From assembly GCA_032249175.1 (NCBI GenBank), contig JAVVGK010000074.1, forward strand, positions 1 through 7,550: a DNA stretch of 7,550 nt, in the 5' to 3' direction. Positions 1 through 5,886 of the stretch are shown here, one piece after another. How positions within the stretch are numbered: position 1 is the stretch's first letter; the number at the start of each line of letters is the position of its first letter. The notes beneath the pieces are model-generated. The model saw only the letters and a program-made list of their open reading frames with translations, made no database searches and had not been told where the DNA came from. The stretch comes from DSFT01 sp032249175 (GTDB lineage Bacteria; Hydrothermota; Hydrothermia; LBFQ01; DSFT01). A program made the position numbers and the translations under genes.

Positions 1-52
1 TGAGTTGGCTTTGTCTAATAATTCTGAAACTATTTATTTTTCTAACCTACCC

Positions 53-74
53 TAAAAATAAGCCTTCGGCTTAT
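53..74 (-). terminator. Probable intrinsic terminator for leftward transcripts
   Basis: Read on the - strand, ATAAGCC - GAA - GGCTTAT forms a perfect 7-bp stem with a 3-nt loop (74 to 58). It runs directly into a T tract (TTTTTAGGG, with the T's overlapping the stem end). On the + strand the hairpin is followed by no T run, so the polarity is leftward. It lies about 270 nt beyond the stop of the 341-820 gene, the nearest leftward gene, which would give that gene a long 3' UTR. Confidence 0.45.
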
Positions 75-145
75 GAACTTCGTCCCCCATAAAATAAATG
101 ATTTTAAAACACTTTTTACAAATTATTAACTATCAAAGAATTAAC
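75..145. repeat. Diverged noncoding repeat, copy 1
   Basis: The core CCCATAAAATAAATGATTTT (86-105, extended by AA to 107) recurs exactly at 254-275. Similarity continues on the right (TTATTaACTatCAAAGaaTTAaC, against TTATTtACTggaCAAAGctTTAcC in copy 2). It also continues on the left (GAACTT..TCC before the core). The two copies therefore look like one element of about 75 nt, not a chance 22-mer. Its function is unknown. Confidence 0.6.
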
Positions 146-233
146 ATTATTTATTTGGACAAAACAATTTTATTATATTTTTTCAACCCTGAAATTAAGA
201 TTTCGTTATATAAAAACTATATTTTTGGATTTT

Positions 234-314
234 GGAAACTTTGCCCTACATCACCCATAAAATAAATGATTTTAATTAAAAGTTTTATAATTTATTTACT
301 GGACAAAGCTTTAC
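234..314. repeat. Diverged noncoding repeat, copy 2
   Basis: This is the second copy of the element at 75-145, in the same orientation, with an exact 22-nt core at 254-275 and degenerate flanks. It ends about 27 nt from the stop codon of the coiled-coil gene on the - strand and would lie in that gene's 3' untranslated region. Confidence 0.6.
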
Positions 315-340
315 CTATTATCTCAAAAAGAAATAAAACT

Positions 341-820
341 TTACATTTTTTTAATTATCTCAATCTCTGATTTAATTTCTTCTTTACTTGCTCCATTTAC
401 AATTTTTTCAATTATGTTAATTAACGCCTTGTTTTGTGATTTTAAATTCCTATTTTCACTTTCCAATTCTTCTAATTTCTTCCCAATTTTATTTAATTCA
501 ATTTTATCTGCTTTTTCTCCTATTTTATCCACTGCTTTGCCCATCTTTATAATTAAATAAATTAAATAAATTACAAGACCAAGATTTAGTGTAGCCATTA
601 CTATTAAAACACTTGCTAATATCCACATAAAACTTATAAAGTCATCTATTCTTTTATTAGTACTATCTATTCTTTGATTTAAGGCTTGGATTTGGGATCT
701 CATCTCAGTTTTGAATTCATTTATTTCACCTCTTATTTCAGCAAATTGAACTTCTGTCTGCCTTTTGAAATCCAAGAACTCTTCTCTTGTTATTTGAGCT
801 AAAAGCAATAAAGTTATCAT
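341..820 (-). CDS. Coiled-coil / transmembrane / coiled-coil protein of unknown function
   Basis: This 159-residue protein was not recognised as a named family. Residues about 10-60 (from ITREEF) form a charged heptad-like helix rich in Gln, Arg and Glu. Residues about 61-92 are one long hydrophobic run (FISFMWILASVLIVM onward) predicted to cross the membrane, perhaps as a helical hairpin. Residues about 93-142 are a second Lys/Glu coiled coil (KKLEELESENRNLKSQNK), followed by a short charged tail. The first half resembles DUF1640/CCDC90-like coiled-coil plus membrane-anchor proteins, an architectural resemblance only. The second cytoplasmic-type coiled coil is an addition to that plan. The start is ATG 820, 1 nt from a TTAAAATTTTAA element and without a Shine-Dalgarno, so it may be translated from a leaderless mRNA. 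It is divergent from dnaB (78 nt between starts). That it oligomerises at the membrane is inference. Confidence 0.75.
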   Translation of the reverse strand: MITLLLLAQITREEFLDFKRQTEVQFAEIRGEINEFKTEMRSQIQALNQRIDSTNKRIDDFISFMWILASVLIVMATLNLGLVIYLIYLIIKMGKAVDKIGEKADKIELNKIGKKLEELESENRNLKSQNKALINIIEKIVNGASKEEIKSEIEIIKKM

Positions 821-835
821 ATTAAAATTTTAAAG
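821..835 (-). promoter_or_regulatory. -10-like element abutting the start of the coiled-coil gene
   Basis: Read leftward, GCTTTAAAATTTTAAT leads directly into ATG 820. The hexamer TAAAAT (832 to 827) ends 6 nt before the ATG, so transcription would start at or beside the A of the start codon. The 12-nt core TTAAAATTTTAA (822-833) is palindromic. No convincing -35 box and no Shine-Dalgarno were seen. The 14-nt sequence GCTTTAAAATTTTA recurs exactly upstream of groES. Confidence 0.45.
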
Positions 836-884
836 CTGATTCATTTATTGGAAATTTAGCAAATTAAAATTGGGAATTTAACAT

Positions 885-896
885 TTAAAATTTTAA
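885..896 (+). promoter_or_regulatory. -10-like element abutting the dnaB start
   Basis: TTAAAATTTTAA lies 2 nt from ATG 899. Its TAAAAT (886-891) is followed by 7 nt and then the start codon, the spacing of a leaderless promoter. No Shine-Dalgarno is present in the preceding 20 nt, and the -35 position (about 863-868) is weak. With the mirror copy at 822-833 it makes the 78-nt divergent intergenic region nearly symmetrical. Confidence 0.45.
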
Positions 897-898
897 TT

Positions 899-2245
899 AT
901 GCCAAAGGCACTTGAATCTGAGAATACAATTATTGCCCTTATGTTATTATATCCTTCTGAATGTATTCCAAGAGTTGTAGAAAAACTTTCAATTGATGAT
1001 TTTGTAAGTGAAAAGAATAGAGAGATTTTTAAAGTAATAAAGGAACTTTATTTAAACAATAATAAAGAAATTATTGATTATGCAATTGTTATAAATGAGC
1101 TTGAAAGAAAGAATTCTCTTGAAAAAATTGGTGGTGTTGATTATATTATTGAAATTATGGAAAAGTTTTATTCAACACCTGAATTATTAGAAGAGCATAT
1201 AAATATCATAATTGAAAAAAGTATTTACAGAAAAATTATAGAAACATCTCAAATTATTTTAAATGAAGCACAAAAAGAAGAAAGAAAAGCAGATGATTTA
1301 TTGGATTTCGCAGAAGCAAGAATCCTTGAAATAAGAGATAGAGGTATAAGAAAAGATTTTACTCATATTTCTGAAATTGTTGAAAGTCAAAAGGAAGAAA
1401 TTATTCAAAAATATGAAATAAAAAGTAAAATAATTGGTATTCCAACAGGAATATCATTTTTAGATAACTTAACAGGAGGACTTTTACCCGGAAACTTAAT
1501 TATTATTGCTTCAAGACCAAGTGTTGGAAAAACTTCATTTGCTTTATTTATACACAGATATTTAAGTGTTGAGCTTAAAATTCCTACTGCTATATTTTCA
1601 CTTGAAATGAGCTGTAATGAATTAGCCCAAAGATTTATATCAATGCAATCTTATGTAAATAATATGAGAATTAGAACGGGAATGCTAACAAGAGATGATT
1701 TACCAAAAATTATTGAAGCAATAGGGAAACTCAGAAATGCTCCAATTTGGATAGATGATACAGCATCCTCATTACTTGAAATAAAAGCAAAAGCAAGGAG
1801 AATAGTTAGAGAACAAAAGGTAAAACTTCTAACAATTGATTATTTACAATTAATTGAGCTTGAAGTACATGAAAGAAAAAGGAGAGAGAGCAGACAACAA
1901 GAAATAGCATTTATAACAAGAAATCTAAAAACATTCGCAAAAGAAATAAATGTACCAATTGTTGTTTTAAGTCAATTGTCAAGGAAAGCAGAAGAAAGAG
2001 CAGATAAAAGACCTCAATTATCAGATTTAAGAGAATCAGGCTCAATTGAGCAAGATGCAGATATTGTTATATTACTATATAGGAATAAGGAGGGTGAAAA
2101 AACTATTGGAGTTAATGTTGCTAAAAATAGAAATGGTCCAATTGGAGAAAATAGTTTATACTTTGAGAGTGAATGTTTTAGATTTTCTGAAATAACAGAA
2201 GAGGAGCAGGTTGTTGAGAATGTGGAAGACATACCATTTGAATAA
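899..2245 (+). CDS. dnaB: Replicative DNA helicase DnaB
   Basis: DnaB is the hexameric ATP-driven helicase that unwinds DNA ahead of the replication fork. The 448-residue length is typical. The N-terminal helical collar domain spans about residues 5-145 (SENTIIALMLLYPS onward), then a linker, then the RecA-like motor from about 175. Walker A is SRPSVGKTS (205-213, Lys211/Thr212). The catalytic Glu236 is in FSLEMS, Walker B is LLTIDYLQL (Asp314), and the sensor VLSQLSRK has Gln359. SDLRESGSIEQDAD (375-388) is the family signature, and KNRNGPIG (409-416) carries the likely arginine finger Arg411. No intein or insertion is present. The C-terminal tail is acidic. The start is ATG 899, which gives the usual N-terminus; there is no Shine-Dalgarno, but a -10-like element abuts it. 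yraN overlaps the 3' end. Confidence 0.97.
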   Translation: MPKALESENTIIALMLLYPSECIPRVVEKLSIDDFVSEKNREIFKVIKELYLNNNKEIIDYAIVINELERKNSLEKIGGVDYIIEIMEKFYSTPELLEEHINIIIEKSIYRKIIETSQIILNEAQKEERKADDLLDFAEARILEIRDRGIRKDFTHISEIVESQKEEIIQKYEIKSKIIGIPTGISFLDNLTGGLLPGNLIIIASRPSVGKTSFALFIHRYLSVELKIPTAIFSLEMSCNELAQRFISMQSYVNNMRIRTGMLTRDDLPKIIEAIGKLRNAPIWIDDTASSLLEIKAKARRIVREQKVKLLTIDYLQLIELEVHERKRRESRQQEIAFITRNLKTFAKEINVPIVVLSQLSRKAEERADKRPQLSDLRESGSIEQDADIVILLYRNKEGEKTIGVNVAKNRNGPIGENSLYFESECFRFSEITEEEQVVENVEDIPFE

Positions 2246-2567
2246 AAGAAAAAAAGGTTTTAAAATTGAAAATATTGCTTGTGAATACTTAAAAAATAAT
2301 GGTTATGAAATAATTGAAAGAAATTTTCACTGCGGAAGATATGGAGAAATTGACATAATAGCAAAAAAAGATAATCAGATAGTATTTATTGAAGTAAGGA
2401 GCTTAAACAAAATTGAGCCATCTAAAACAATAACCTTAAAAAAACTTAAAAAATTTGAAAATTGTATAAATTTTTACATTTCAAGGTTTCCGATTGAAAA
2501 TTACAAAATTGAAATCATAATAATTCAAAATGAAGATGTTATTTATCATGGTGAAGTTGAAATTTAA
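2220..2567 (+). CDS. yraN: YraN/UPF0102 family nuclease-fold protein
   Basis: This is a small protein of the UPF0102 (YraN) family, whose fold is that of PD-(D/E)xK endonucleases. Its cellular role is not settled, though DNA repair or recombination has been suggested. Counting from ATG 2220 there are 115 residues, within the family norm. The family pattern is present: Glu17 and Glu22 in the first helix, ERNF (33-36), GEIDIIA (42-48) with Asp45, then VFIEVR (55-60) with Glu58 and Arg60. Arg in place of the usual Lys at the last site is common in the family. The gene overlaps the end of dnaB by 26 nt in another frame, so it is translated from the same mRNA. GAGGAG (2201-2206) sits 13 nt before ATG 2220 and 7 nt before TTG 2214, so a TTG start at 2214 is a real alternative. 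Confidence 0.88.
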   Translation: MWKTYHLNKRKKGFKIENIACEYLKNNGYEIIERNFHCGRYGEIDIIAKKDNQIVFIEVRSLNKIEPSKTITLKKLKKFENCINFYISRFPIENYKIEIIIIQNEDVIYHGEVEI

Positions 2568-2713
2568 AGAATTTTTACAAAAAGTTTTCCATTCTTTTAT
2601 TTCTATTATTTCATTTTGAGTTTTTGGTGAAATAACAAACAAGTAGTTCCATAGGTGTATTGATTTCTAGAAGCTTTAAAACCTTTTTTAAGTCAGCTAT
2701 TTTTGAAGTTTAA
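2568..2713. other. Convergent intergenic gap, no gene seen
   Basis: This AT-rich spacer lies between the stop of yraN and the hairpin beyond groEL. Short open stretches exist on the - strand (about 32 codons, 2709 to 2611), but they lack a codon-position GC pattern, a start and a ribosome binding site. No regulatory site could be recognised. Confidence 0.5.
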
Positions 2714-2731
2714 AGCCCCCGAATGGGGGCT
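2714..2731. terminator. Hairpin terminator between yraN and groEL
   Basis: AGCCCCC - GAAT - GGGGGCT forms a 7-bp stem with five consecutive G-C pairs and a 4-nt loop, by far the most GC-rich spot in the neighbourhood. It starts only 5 nt beyond the groEL stop. The flanks are TAAATTTTAG on the + side and TTTAAAC on the - side. It could therefore end both the convergent dnaB-yraN and groES-groEL transcripts, although neither T tract is long. Confidence 0.6.
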
Positions 2732-2736
2732 AAATT

Positions 2737-4371
2737 TTAGTACTCTTCTGGAATTGAGGGACTAACTTTTTCTTTCTCTTTTTCTTTCTTTTCTACAACA
2801 ATTGCTTCTGTTGTTAATAAGAGACCACTAATTGAAGCAGCATTTTGAAGGGCAACTCTTTCAACCTTTGTTGGGTCAATAATTCCAGCAGAGAGCATAT
2901 CTACATATTCACCTGTAAGAGCATTAAATCCGATATTGATGTTTTCTTTTCCTCTTCTCTTTACTTCCTCAACAACAAGAGAACCTTCGTAACCTGCATT
3001 ATAAGCAATTTGCTTTAATGGTTCTTCAAGAGCTTTCTTTACAATTTTTACACCTATTTTCTTATCACCTTCAAGCTCAGCTTCAAGCTTTTCAAGTTCT
3101 TCAATTGCTCTAATGTATGCTGTTCCACCACCAGGAACAATTCCTTCCTCTACAGCAGCTTTTGTAGCATGTAAAGCATCTTCAATTCTTGCTTTCTTTT
3201 CTTTCATTTCAGTTTCAGTAGAAGCTCCAACATATATAACTGCTACACCACCAGAAAGTTTAGCAAGTCTTTCTTGTAATTTCTCTCTGTCATAATCACT
3301 CTTTGTTTCTTCAATTTGTTTCTTAATTTGTTTAATTCTTGCTTCAATATCTTCTTTTCTACCATAGCCTTCAATAATTGTAGTATTTTCCTTATCAATA
3401 ACAACCTTCTTTGCCTTTCCAAGATCATCAAGTCTAACATTCTCAAATTTCATTCCTGTCTCTTCTGAAACTACAATCCCACCAGTTAGGATAGCAATAT
3501 CTCTTAACATTTCTTTTCTTCTATCACCATATCCAGGTGCTTTAACAGCAGCAACTTGAAGTGTCCCTCTTAATTTATTTACAACAAGTGTAGCAAGAGC
3601 TTCACCCTCTACTTCTTCAGCAATTATTAAAAGAGGCTTTCCAGTTTGAACAATTTTTTCAAGAATAGGAAGAATTTCTCTTACAGAAGAAATTTTTCTA
3701 TCAGTTATTAGAATATATGGATTTTCAAGAACTACTTCCATTTTTTCAGCATCAGTTACAAAGTAAGGAGAAATATACCCTCTATCAAATTGATAACCAT
3801 TAACAACTTCAACATAAGTTTCAATACCTTTTCCTTCCTCAACAGTTATAACACCATCTCTTCCTACTTTATCCATAGCTTCTGCAATTTTCTTACCAAT
3901 TTCATTATCATTATTGGCAGATATTGTAGCTACTTGCTCAATTTCCTTTGTAGTTTCAACCTTCTTTGAAATTTTCTTCAAGTAATTAACAACTCTTTCA
4001 ACAGCTAAATCAATTCCTCTCTTAACTTCCGTAGGATTAGCACCAGCAGTTACCATTTTTACACCTTCTCTATATATTGCCTCAGCTAACACAGTAGCAG
4101 TAGTTGTTCCATCACCGGCAACATCAGAAGTCTTAGAAGCAACTTCCTTTACAAGTTGAGCACCTACATTCTCAAATGGATCTTCAAGCTCAATTTCCTT
4201 AGCAACAGTAACACCATCTTTTGTAATTGTAGGTGAGCCGAATTTCTTCTCAAGAACTACATTTCTACCTGCTGGACCAAGTGTAACTTTTACAGCATTT
4301 GAAAGTTTTTCAACACCTCTCAAAATAGCCCTTTGAGCTACTTCATTATAAATAATATCTTTTGCTGCCAT
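2737..4371 (-). CDS. groL: Chaperonin GroEL (60 kDa)
   Basis: GroEL is the ATP-driven tetradecameric folding chamber that works with the GroES lid in the cytoplasm. The 544 residues align without gaps over most of the family. The ATP-site motifs are TLGPAGRNV (30-38), Asp52 in TKDGVTVA, and Asp87 in AGDGTTT. Asp398 in the ARIEDALHAT segment matches the E. coli ATPase catalytic position, and IIDPTKV (497-503) holds the conserved Asp. The apical domain includes FDRGYISPYF (195-204). Start ATG 4371 is preceded by AAGGAGGTG, with 7 nt between GGAGG and the ATG, an excellent site. It follows the groES stop by 15 nt, so the two are co-translated. The C-terminus is odd: the usual Gly-Gly-Met repeat is absent, replaced by the Lys/Glu run KKEKEKEK and then VSPSIPEEY. 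Confidence 0.98.
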   Translation of the reverse strand: MAAKDIIYNEVAQRAILRGVEKLSNAVKVTLGPAGRNVVLEKKFGSPTITKDGVTVAKEIELEDPFENVGAQLVKEVASKTSDVAGDGTTTATVLAEAIYREGVKMVTAGANPTEVKRGIDLAVERVVNYLKKISKKVETTKEIEQVATISANNDNEIGKKIAEAMDKVGRDGVITVEEGKGIETYVEVVNGYQFDRGYISPYFVTDAEKMEVVLENPYILITDRKISSVREILPILEKIVQTGKPLLIIAEEVEGEALATLVVNKLRGTLQVAAVKAPGYGDRRKEMLRDIAILTGGIVVSEETGMKFENVRLDDLGKAKKVVIDKENTTIIEGYGRKEDIEARIKQIKKQIEETKSDYDREKLQERLAKLSGGVAVIYVGASTETEMKEKKARIEDALHATKAAVEEGIVPGGGTAYIRAIEELEKLEAELEGDKKIGVKIVKKALEEPLKQIAYNAGYEGSLVVEEVKRRGKENINIGFNALTGEYVDMLSAGIIDPTKVERVALQNAASISGLLLTTEAIVVEKKEKEKEKVSPSIPEEY

Positions 4372-4386
4372 GTTTTCACCTCCTTT

Positions 4387-4698
4387 TTATTCTTCTATAA
4401 TTCCAAGAACTTCATCTTCTCTCATAATTAAAAGTTTTTGGTCATCTATTTCAATCTCAGTTCCAGCATATTTTGAGAATATAACAACATCTCCAACTTT
4501 TATATCAACAGGAATAACCTTTCCATCATCAGTTTTTCTACCAGGACCAACTGCAAGAACTCTACCCTTTTGAGGTTTTTCCTTAGCAGTGTCAGGAATG
4601 ATAATTCCACCCTTCTTCACCTCTTCCTCCTCTATTCTCTCAACAACGATTCTATCTCCAAGAGGTTTTATTTTTACTTTAAGCTCAACCTTTGCCAT
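4387..4698 (-). CDS. groS: Co-chaperonin GroES (10 kDa)
   Basis: GroES is the heptameric lid that caps GroEL and triggers release of substrate into the chamber. It has 103 residues; the typical length is about 95, and the excess is an N-terminal extension MAKVELKV before the family start KIKPLGDR. The mobile loop (about residues 22-40) carries the hydrophobic contact triplet in GGIIIP (30-35), which docks on GroEL. VLAVGPG (48-54) and VGDVVIFSKYAGTEI (68-82) are family signatures. Start ATG 4698 has a strong AAGGAGGTT site (4713 to 4705), with 8 nt between GGAGG and the ATG, which supports the extended N-terminus. It is the first gene of the groES-groEL operon. Confidence 0.97.
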   Translation of the reverse strand: MAKVELKVKIKPLGDRIVVERIEEEEVKKGGIIIPDTAKEKPQKGRVLAVGPGRKTDDGKVIPVDIKVGDVVIFSKYAGTEIEIDDQKLLIMREDEVLGIIEE

Positions 4699-4738
4699 AT
4701 CCTTAACCTCCTTTTTGGTTATTTCAGCTAGGGGTAAA

Positions 4739-4769
4739 ATTTTAAAGCATAAGTTAACCTTTTACGCAA
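4739..4769 (-). promoter_or_regulatory. Likely groES-groEL promoter
   Basis: Read leftward, a TTGCGT -35-like hexamer (4769 to 4764) precedes GCTTTAAAATTTTA. The -10 is TAAAAT (4744 to 4739, 19-nt spacer) or the overlapping TTTAAA (17-nt spacer). Transcription would begin near 4732, leaving a leader of about 35 nt with the groES Shine-Dalgarno. No CIRCE element (TTAGCACTC-N9-GAGTGCTAA), the HrcA operator common before groESL, is visible, and no other heat-shock operator was recognised. Confidence 0.45.
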
Positions 4770-4872
4770 GATGTTAATTTTTTCGTTCCTAAGGGGGCTT
4801 TTTTAACTACTTAACAAGTACCTTAAAGCTTTTATTATTAACCTTAGAGCCTACCTTTACTAACTGAAATTT

Positions 4873-4971
4873 TTACATTCTTAGAAATTGAACATCTGTG
4901 TTTCTTTGAGAGCCTCTTATTTTGAGCCATGTCCCATTTGCACCATCTACTGGTGCTTGTGAGATAAAGCT
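4873..4971 (-). pseudogene. Coding-like tail in frame after the pyrB stop
   Basis: Directly after the pyrB TAA the same frame stays open for 32 codons to a second TAA at 4875-4873. From about codon 5 the DNA is clearly more GC-rich than other intergenic DNA here. By hand count over 27 codons, G+C is about 52% at codon position 1, 48% at position 2 and 22% at position 3, as in real genes of this genome. The product includes GTWLKIRGSQRN. No in-frame ATG, GTG or TTG start precedes it, so it cannot be an independent gene as it stands. It could be a relic of a 3' gene end, a product of stop readthrough, or a structured RNA. pyrB already ends at its normal C-terminus, so readthrough is the less likely option. 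Confidence 0.2.
4940..4956 (-). other. Stem-loop just downstream of pyrB
   Basis: GCACCA - 5 nt - TGGTGC is a perfect 6-bp inverted repeat lying 15 nt past the pyrB stop on the - strand. The sequence that follows (AAATGGGAC) has no T run, so it is not a classic intrinsic terminator. It could stabilise the 3' end of the eno-barrel-pyrB mRNA, or be incidental. Confidence 0.3.
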
Positions 4972-5886
4972 TTAAACAAGCATATGATATAAAATTGACA
5001 TTCTAATAGCAACACCATTTTCTACTTGCTCTAATATAACTGAGCTATTACTATCAGCAACATCTGAATCTATTTCAACACCTCTATTTATAGGTCCTGG
5101 GTGCATTATTATAACATCATTTTTAGCATATTTTAAAATTTCTTTTTTTATTCCAAAAAGCTCATTATATTCCCTTATTGATGGAAAGAAGTTTGAAAAT
5201 TGTCTTTCTATTTGTAATCTTAAAACATAAATCACATCTGCTTCTAAAATTGCTGATTTTAAATCATAATGAATTTTAACATCAAAGTTTTCAAATTCCT
5301 TTGGAAGTAATGTTGAAGGACCACAAAGATGAACATCTGCATTTAATTTTTTAAATAATTTTATATTACTTCTTGCTACTCTACTATGTAAAATATCACC
5401 AACAATAACAATTTTTAATCCTTCTATTTTCCCTTTTTTTTCAATTATTGTGAAGGCATCAAGTAAGGCTTGTGTAGGATGCTCATTAGTTCCATCACCT
5501 CCATTTATAATTTTTGAATTTAAGAAATTTTTTAAGAAATGTAAAATTCCAGTTGAAGAATGCCTTATTACAAATAAATCAACACCCATTTTTTCTATAT
5601 TTAATAATGTATCAAGAAATGTTTCTCCCTTTTTCAAACTTGAGCTTTCCTTTGAAAAACTTATTGTGTCAATACTTAGCATTTTACAAGCATTTTCAAA
5701 TGACATTCTTGTTCTTGTTGAAGGCTCATAAAATAATAAGCAAACATTTTTACCCCTTAATGTTGGAACTTTCTTAATGGGTCTTTTAATAATTTCTTTC
5801 ATGCTTTTTGAAGTTTCAAAAATCTCATAAATATCATCTATACTCAAATCATCAATACTTAAAAGATATTTTCTATTCCACATCAT
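4972..5886 (-). CDS. pyrB: Aspartate carbamoyltransferase, catalytic chain
   Basis: PyrB joins carbamoyl phosphate and L-aspartate to give carbamoyl aspartate, the first committed step of pyrimidine synthesis. It has 304 residues, a standard length. The carbamoyl-phosphate loop is FYEPSTRTRMSFE (52-64). The Lys85/Lys86 pair before GET is the mobile active-site loop, followed by Arg108 in VIRHS and HPTQALLD (136-143). HSRVARSN (167-174) follows, then LRLQIER (222-228) in the aspartate-binding loop, and MHPGPINRG (261-269). The aspartate loop and the ending QVENGVAIRMSILY fit aspartate rather than ornithine transcarbamoylase. ATG 5886 overlaps the stop of the preceding barrel gene as ATGA, and a second ATG follows immediately at 5883. 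There is no clear Shine-Dalgarno, so translation is probably coupled. No regulatory chain pyrI or other pyr gene lies in the window. Confidence 0.96.
   Translation of the reverse strand: MMWNRKYLLSIDDLSIDDIYEIFETSKSMKEIIKRPIKKVPTLRGKNVCLLFYEPSTRTRMSFENACKMLSIDTISFSKESSSLKKGETFLDTLLNIEKMGVDLFVIRHSSTGILHFLKNFLNSKIINGGDGTNEHPTQALLDAFTIIEKKGKIEGLKIVIVGDILHSRVARSNIKLFKKLNADVHLCGPSTLLPKEFENFDVKIHYDLKSAILEADVIYVLRLQIERQFSNFFPSIREYNELFGIKKEILKYAKNDVIIMHPGPINRGVEIDSDVADSNSSVILEQVENGVAIRMSILYHMLV

Larger units (their letters stand above)
1..340. other. Intergenic stretch without a convincing gene
   Basis: This very AT-rich stretch has no open frame of useful length. It contains a repeat pair (75-145 and 234-314) and a hairpin at 58-74, listed separately. 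One + frame is open from the window edge to a TAA at 53-55 and could be the last 17 codons of a gene lying outside, but it is too short to judge. On the - strand each repeat copy contains an ATG opening a 12-13 codon frame beginning Met-Gly-Asp (90 to 52 and 258 to 217). Neither has a Shine-Dalgarno and neither is called a gene. Confidence 0.6.

Noticed and set aside
1..55. Open + frame running from the window edge to TAA 53-55, possibly the C-terminal end of an upstream gene
   Set aside because: Only 17 codons are visible. Another + frame is open even longer (to 92), so openness is not informative.
2611..2709. A 32-codon open stretch on the - strand between yraN and groEL that looks protein-like, with another frame taking over nearer yraN
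   Set aside because: No start, no ribosome binding site and no three-base GC pattern. AT-rich random sequence readily yields Lys/Leu/Ile-rich translations.
3113..3446. Opposite-strand and alternate-frame open frames inside groEL
   Set aside because: They are shadows of the strongly conserved groEL frame, without ribosome binding sites or family similarity.
4370..4777. Two + strand open frames across groES and its leader
   Set aside because: They are antisense to an unmistakable groES with a strong Shine-Dalgarno, so they are shadows.
4789..4804. AAGGGGGCTTTTTT on the + strand, resembling the right half of an intrinsic terminator
   Set aside because: No complementary CCCCC arm lies close upstream, so no stem can form.
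4808..4820. TACTT-AAC-AAGTA small inverted repeat
   Set aside because: A 5-bp AT-rich stem with no T tract; expected by chance in this composition.
5450..5777. Two overlapping + strand open frames inside pyrB
   Set aside because: They lie antisense to the conserved active-site region of pyrB and have no initiation signals.
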